Source of the DNA: Trichomonas vaginalis G3
Taxonomy: Eukaryota > Parabasalia > Trichomonadida > Trichomonadidae
DNA: 64,000 bases
Direction: 5' to 3'
NCBI RefSeq assembly: GCF_026262505.1
Contig: NC_067206.1
Coordinates: 31,635,896-31,699,895 of the forward strand
Positions 60,902 to 64,000 of this stretch are shown in pieces; the stretch's first letter is position 1, and the number at the start of each line of letters is the position of its first letter. The notes under the pieces were generated by a model that saw only the letters and a program-made list of their open reading frames with translations, had not been told where the DNA came from and searched no databases. The translations under genes were made by a program, and so were the position numbers.

Positions 60902-63900
60902 TTATAACCAATCAGTGTATGATTCATAATCACCTCTAAAAGTTGTGTGAACAGCAAGGTTCTTTTGAACAATGTCTGTTAACATTATTCTGGAAGCAAT
61001 TTCTGCATCAAATGCACCAGAAACATATCCTATACTTCCGAAATCAACAGAATAGGTCAAGTTAAAATTCATTTGTTTCATTTCAAACAAATTAAATGAA
61101 TAACTTTCGATTCTCTCTCTTTCTTGGTCAATCAATTCATAAAGTTGATTTGCAAAGTATTGTTCTCCACGTGAATATTGTATCAAACAGCATTCAAATA
61201 GACTTAATTTGACAGAACGCAACAAATCAGCTTTTTTCTTCAAAATGTCAAAGCAATTTTTGGCATTATATAAAATGCTGCAATTAATCAATGTCATTTG
61301 ATCGCTTGTATAAACTTCATTGACGTTTAAACCATGTTCAATGAATAGTTCTAATATATCACTTCTGTCTTTCGAAACAGCTTCCAAAGCCGGAGAAAAC
61401 AAATAATAAAATCCTTCGACATTTTTCAATTCAGCGCCTTTTTCTAAAAGTGATTTAATTATTTCTAAGTTTCCAACACGTGATGCTAGATACAATAGTT
61501 TAGAATTATCTTCATCATTTGTTATCATGTCCTTGCCAGAAAGAACAGAGTAAACATTCTTAAACTTATTTGAAAATTCAGAAATTTTTGATTCAATTTT
61601 TTCTGTGTAATCTGCAAAAGAAAATTCCATATTCAAGTAAAAAGATCCAATGAACTCTCTAAACTTAGAAGAGTACATAACAAGTAGATAAAGAGCTTCA
61701 ACAATATCATTAATTTCATTAAACTTGATTTCATCCAAATCGTCACTTTTTGTAATTTGATATTTTTGTTCAAATTTTTTAGAACTCAAAACTAAATCAA
61801 CCAAAAGGTCTTTTGTCTTTGTAACATCAGGATAATACTCTTTGAGGTTAAAGTATCTCTTCTCTATCTCTGGGTTGATTTGGTCCTTAATATTTTGGAA
61901 AATTCTCGATTCTTTTGAACATCTTCCAAAAATTGCTTTGAAAATATTTTTCTTTTGATCATCTTTCTTTGAAATTATAATAAAACCATTTTGAACATGA
62001 TTAAAAGCTCCTGGATTATCGAACATTACTGCGTATTCTATTGGCAGTTTTCCATTCATCATTATATCAAGTCTTGTTCCATGATTAATAAGTTCTTCAA
62101 CAACAGCCAATTTATTCTTTTCAATCGCATAAAACAAAGCAGAAACTTTCGCTTTTTGAGAGAATTCGTATTTAAACAAAAACTCGGAATGTTCAAATTT
62201 ATAATTTGAGTCAATCAATTTCTTCAAGAAAACCGATTCATTCTCTATTTTCCCGATGTTTTCAATGTATTTCTTTGTCTTAATAGATATCAACAACTTC
62301 ATTGCTGGATCTACATTTCGCAAGTTCAAATCCTTATAATAAGAAATCGGAATCAATTCAAAAATTTTAATCATTTGTTCTGTATTTAATTTTCTACTAA
62401 ACAGTTCTGTAGCAATTGACACATCATCACTGGATTTATTACAAGTAAGAGCATTAATCAACAAATCAGTTGTCAAATACTTGTTGTATTTTTCATAATC
62501 AACCATGAAAACAACGTAATCATTGATACTATTTTGAGATAATAATAATTTCATTGATTCATCATTTGGTTGAAAATCTTCCAAAAATTTCTTAACAATG
62601 TTTTGTTTTAATTGCATTTCTGTTTTTGGAGGATTATGTTGAAATGTTTCGTTTTGATTTGATTTATTAGATATTTTTGTTTTTTCCCAACGTGTTGAAA
62701 TAGATTTTGTAAATGGATTACTGATCCAGGAATGGGAATTGGAATTGTATTTGTATTTGTATTTATTCGGCCATTGAGAGATTGCTCCAGAACCAAATGT
62801 AGCTGTTGATTGTCCTTGAGAGCTATTATTAGTTTTGGGAGATGATTCATCATCTAATTCAAAAATTTCTTCAATTGTCAAATATTTGACATTTTCAAGA
62901 TTGTTCATTAGTCTTCTCATGTCTGGATTAATTGTTTTGATGTAGTCAAACTCTTCTTTAGTGAAAGCAAGACGAGAATAGAAAGATGAACTGTTGAAAA
63001 TCTCTGAAATTTTTTCGAGATTTACAAATTGACGGTTTTGATCCAAAAGTAAGTAATCCAAGACACTTTCTAAGTTTTTGACTGATGATCTCATAGTTAA
63101 CTGTGCCATTATATAATAATGAAGCATTTTGTCAAACATTTCTTGAGAAAATGTTTGAATTTTGAAATCAATTTTGAGTTGGATCAAAACAGGCAAAATA
63201 TTAATTATAGCTGCTGGATTCTTTGTTATATAATCATTGTATGCTTCTTTCTGCATTATTGAGTTAATTAAAACTTTTATATCATTTAAATTTTGAGGTT
63301 TTAAAAGTCCTGTCCTCCTCTTTAAGTAACTCAAGTTAATCATCGCAATTGGATCCAAACGAGAATCTTCTTTAAAAGGAAAATTAATTTTCTCGTAAGG
63401 ATTGAAACAAGCAAAATGTAGAAGGTATTTGAACTCATCGTCAGTGAATAACTGCTTTGATAGATGTGTTGACAAATAATAGTACATAAATGGTGAAAGT
63501 TGAAGCAAATTTAATAATTCATTTTTGGAAAAATCAGAAATTGAATCAGAAATGAACATATTTAAATCGGCAAGTTCACATCTATCTAAATAATACTTGA
63601 TTATCATGGTCTTTGCCTCATTTGAAAGAGGAAAATTTGAATTATGTAATTTAATTAAATCTTTTGGAGATTGATTCTGATTTATCTTTGTTATTAAAAA
63701 GTTCTTGAGATAAGAATCTTCAATGATGTGTTCGATTTTTAGAACATTAAATTTTGGATGGTCAAGAAAAACGTTTAAATGAATGATATCAAGATTTTCA
63801 AGACAATTATTGAAACATGAATTGATGAATTGATCATCAGCGTTGTTTATGATGTTACTTATTGTTACTGGATCATATGCAATTGAAAATATTGTTGAAT

Positions 63901-64000
63901 TGTATTCAGAATACTGAGAAAGTTCTTGAGTAAGAACATTAATTCCATCCATTACTAAACAAAGCAAATAATTCTGACATTTCAGTAATTTCTTTGGATT
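60902..64000 (-). CDS. Large ankyrin-containing protein, 5' end beyond the window
   Basis: The frame is open from the window edge (NPKKLLKCQNYLLCLVMDGI) to TAA at 60902, over 1030 codons. The only early ATG inside the window is at 63952, and the frame continues upstream of it, so the true start may lie outside. The first ~600 residues are helical and Asn/Ile-rich with no recognised domain, interrupted by a low-complexity Ser/Asn/Gln segment (about 395-470). Ankyrin-like repeats occur at about 655-700 (SALFYAIEKNKLAVVEELIN) and 850-940 (KLLYLASRVGNLEIIKSLLE; MTLINCSILYNAKNCFDILK). The C-terminus carries a conserved-looking aromatic stretch. Large helical-plus-ankyrin proteins are a very large family in trichomonads; function unknown, probably protein binding in the cytosol. 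Confidence 0.8.
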   Translation of the reverse strand, partial: NPKKLLKCQNYLLCLVMDGINVLTQELSQYSEYNSTIFSIAYDPVTISNIINNADDQFINSCFNNCLENLDIIHLNVFLDHPKFNVLKIEHIIEDSYLKNFLITKINQNQSPKDLIKLHNSNFPLSNEAKTMIIKYYLDRCELADLNMFISDSISDFSKNELLNLLQLSPFMYYYLSTHLSKQLFTDDEFKYLLHFACFNPYEKINFPFKEDSRLDPIAMINLSYLKRRTGLLKPQNLNDIKVLINSIMQKEAYNDYITKNPAAIINILPVLIQLKIDFKIQTFSQEMFDKMLHYYIMAQLTMRSSVKNLESVLDYLLLDQNRQFVNLEKISEIFNSSSFYSRLAFTKEEFDYIKTINPDMRRLMNNLENVKYLTIEEIFELDDESSPKTNNSSQGQSTATFGSGAISQWPNKYKYKYNSNSHSWISNPFTKSISTRWEKTKISNKSNQNETFQHNPPKTEMQLKQNIVKKFLEDFQPNDESMKLLLSQNSINDYVVFMVDYEKYNKYLTTDLLINALTCNKSSDDVSIATELFSRKLNTEQMIKIFELIPISYYKDLNLRNVDPAMKLLISIKTKKYIENIGKIENESVFLKKLIDSNYKFEHSEFLFKYEFSQKAKVSALFYAIEKNKLAVVEELINHGTRLDIMMNGKLPIEYAVMFDNPGAFNHVQNGFIIISKKDDQKKNIFKAIFGRCSKESRIFQNIKDQINPEIEKRYFNLKEYYPDVTKTKDLLVDLVLSSKKFEQKYQITKSDDLDEIKFNEINDIVEALYLLVMYSSKFREFIGSFYLNMEFSFADYTEKIESKISEFSNKFKNVYSVLSGKDMITNDEDNSKLLYLASRVGNLEIIKSLLEKGAELKNVEGFYYLFSPALEAVSKDRSDILELFIEHGLNVNEVYTSDQMTLINCSILYNAKNCFDILKKKADLLRSVKLSLFECCLIQYSRGEQYFANQLYELIDQERERIESYSFNLFEMKQMNFNLTYSVDFGSIGYVSGAFDAEIASRIMLTDIVQKNLAVHTTFRGDYESYTDWL

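Overview
The window looks like a chromosome fragment from a parabasalid (trichomonad) protist. Tritrichomonas is a better guess than Trichomonas vaginalis, but the species cannot be proven from here. The evidence is very AT-rich, intron-poor DNA, short intergenic leaders with a TCA(Py)(A/T) initiator-like motif 4-20 bases before many start codons, and typical trichomonad gene families. These include three-repeat-type Myb proteins, DUF3447-like/ankyrin proteins, leishmanolysin-like (GP63) metalloproteases, expanded kinase families, a DH-PH-kelch protein and very Ser/Thr-rich surface proteins. The standard genetic code is used: TGA is a genuine stop in several genes and long frames encode Trp only by TGG.

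Layout. 1-5.5 kb: the end of a possible gene, a decayed Mutator-like (MULE) transposase, a small HP1-like chromodomain gene, a hypothetical gene with one in-frame stop, and a fragment of a Myb gene. 5.5-8.2 kb: no genes, but a decayed ~72-bp tandem repeat. 8.2-17.4 kb: a tyrosine-kinase-like (TKL) kinase, a coiled-coil gene, a giant Ser/Thr/Glu-repeat surface protein and a C2-like gene. 17.7-28.7 kb: two copies of a 1.05-kb non-autonomous transposon (here 'element A') flank an MBOAT acyltransferase (frameshifted), a ureohydrolase-family enzyme and a coiled-coil gene; then a RhoGEF-kelch protein. 29.4-32.7 kb: a Cys-tailed membrane protein and a Myb gene with a nonsense codon. 33.3-41.8 kb: a repeat-rich block bounded by an 18-bp inverted repeat, holding a hAT-like transposon and a remarkable foldback/hairpin-array element. 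43.1-46.3 kb: a CMGC kinase and an ankyrin protein, both with single lesions. 46.6-54.1 kb: a third element A carrying two nested insertions, a second near-identical hAT-like transposon and a 3.16-kb integrase-type (DD34E) transposon with ~785-bp terminal inverted repeats and a 15-bp target duplication. 54.1-64 kb: a small unknown gene, a GP63-like protease, a CAMK-like kinase, a DHHC-type palmitoyltransferase and a large ankyrin-containing protein that runs off the right edge.

Two themes stand out. First, mobile DNA: nested, nearly identical, apparently recent insertions with clean target duplications, plus a structure made of repeated perfect hairpins between inverted arms. Second, an unusual density of host genes interrupted by exactly one stop or one frameshift while the reading frame stays intact on both sides, which is either early gene death in expanded families or sequence error. 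The genes do not form an operon or one obvious pathway; they are independent signalling (kinases, RhoGEF), surface (mucin-like protein, GP63, membrane protein) and chromatin (chromodomain, Myb) functions.
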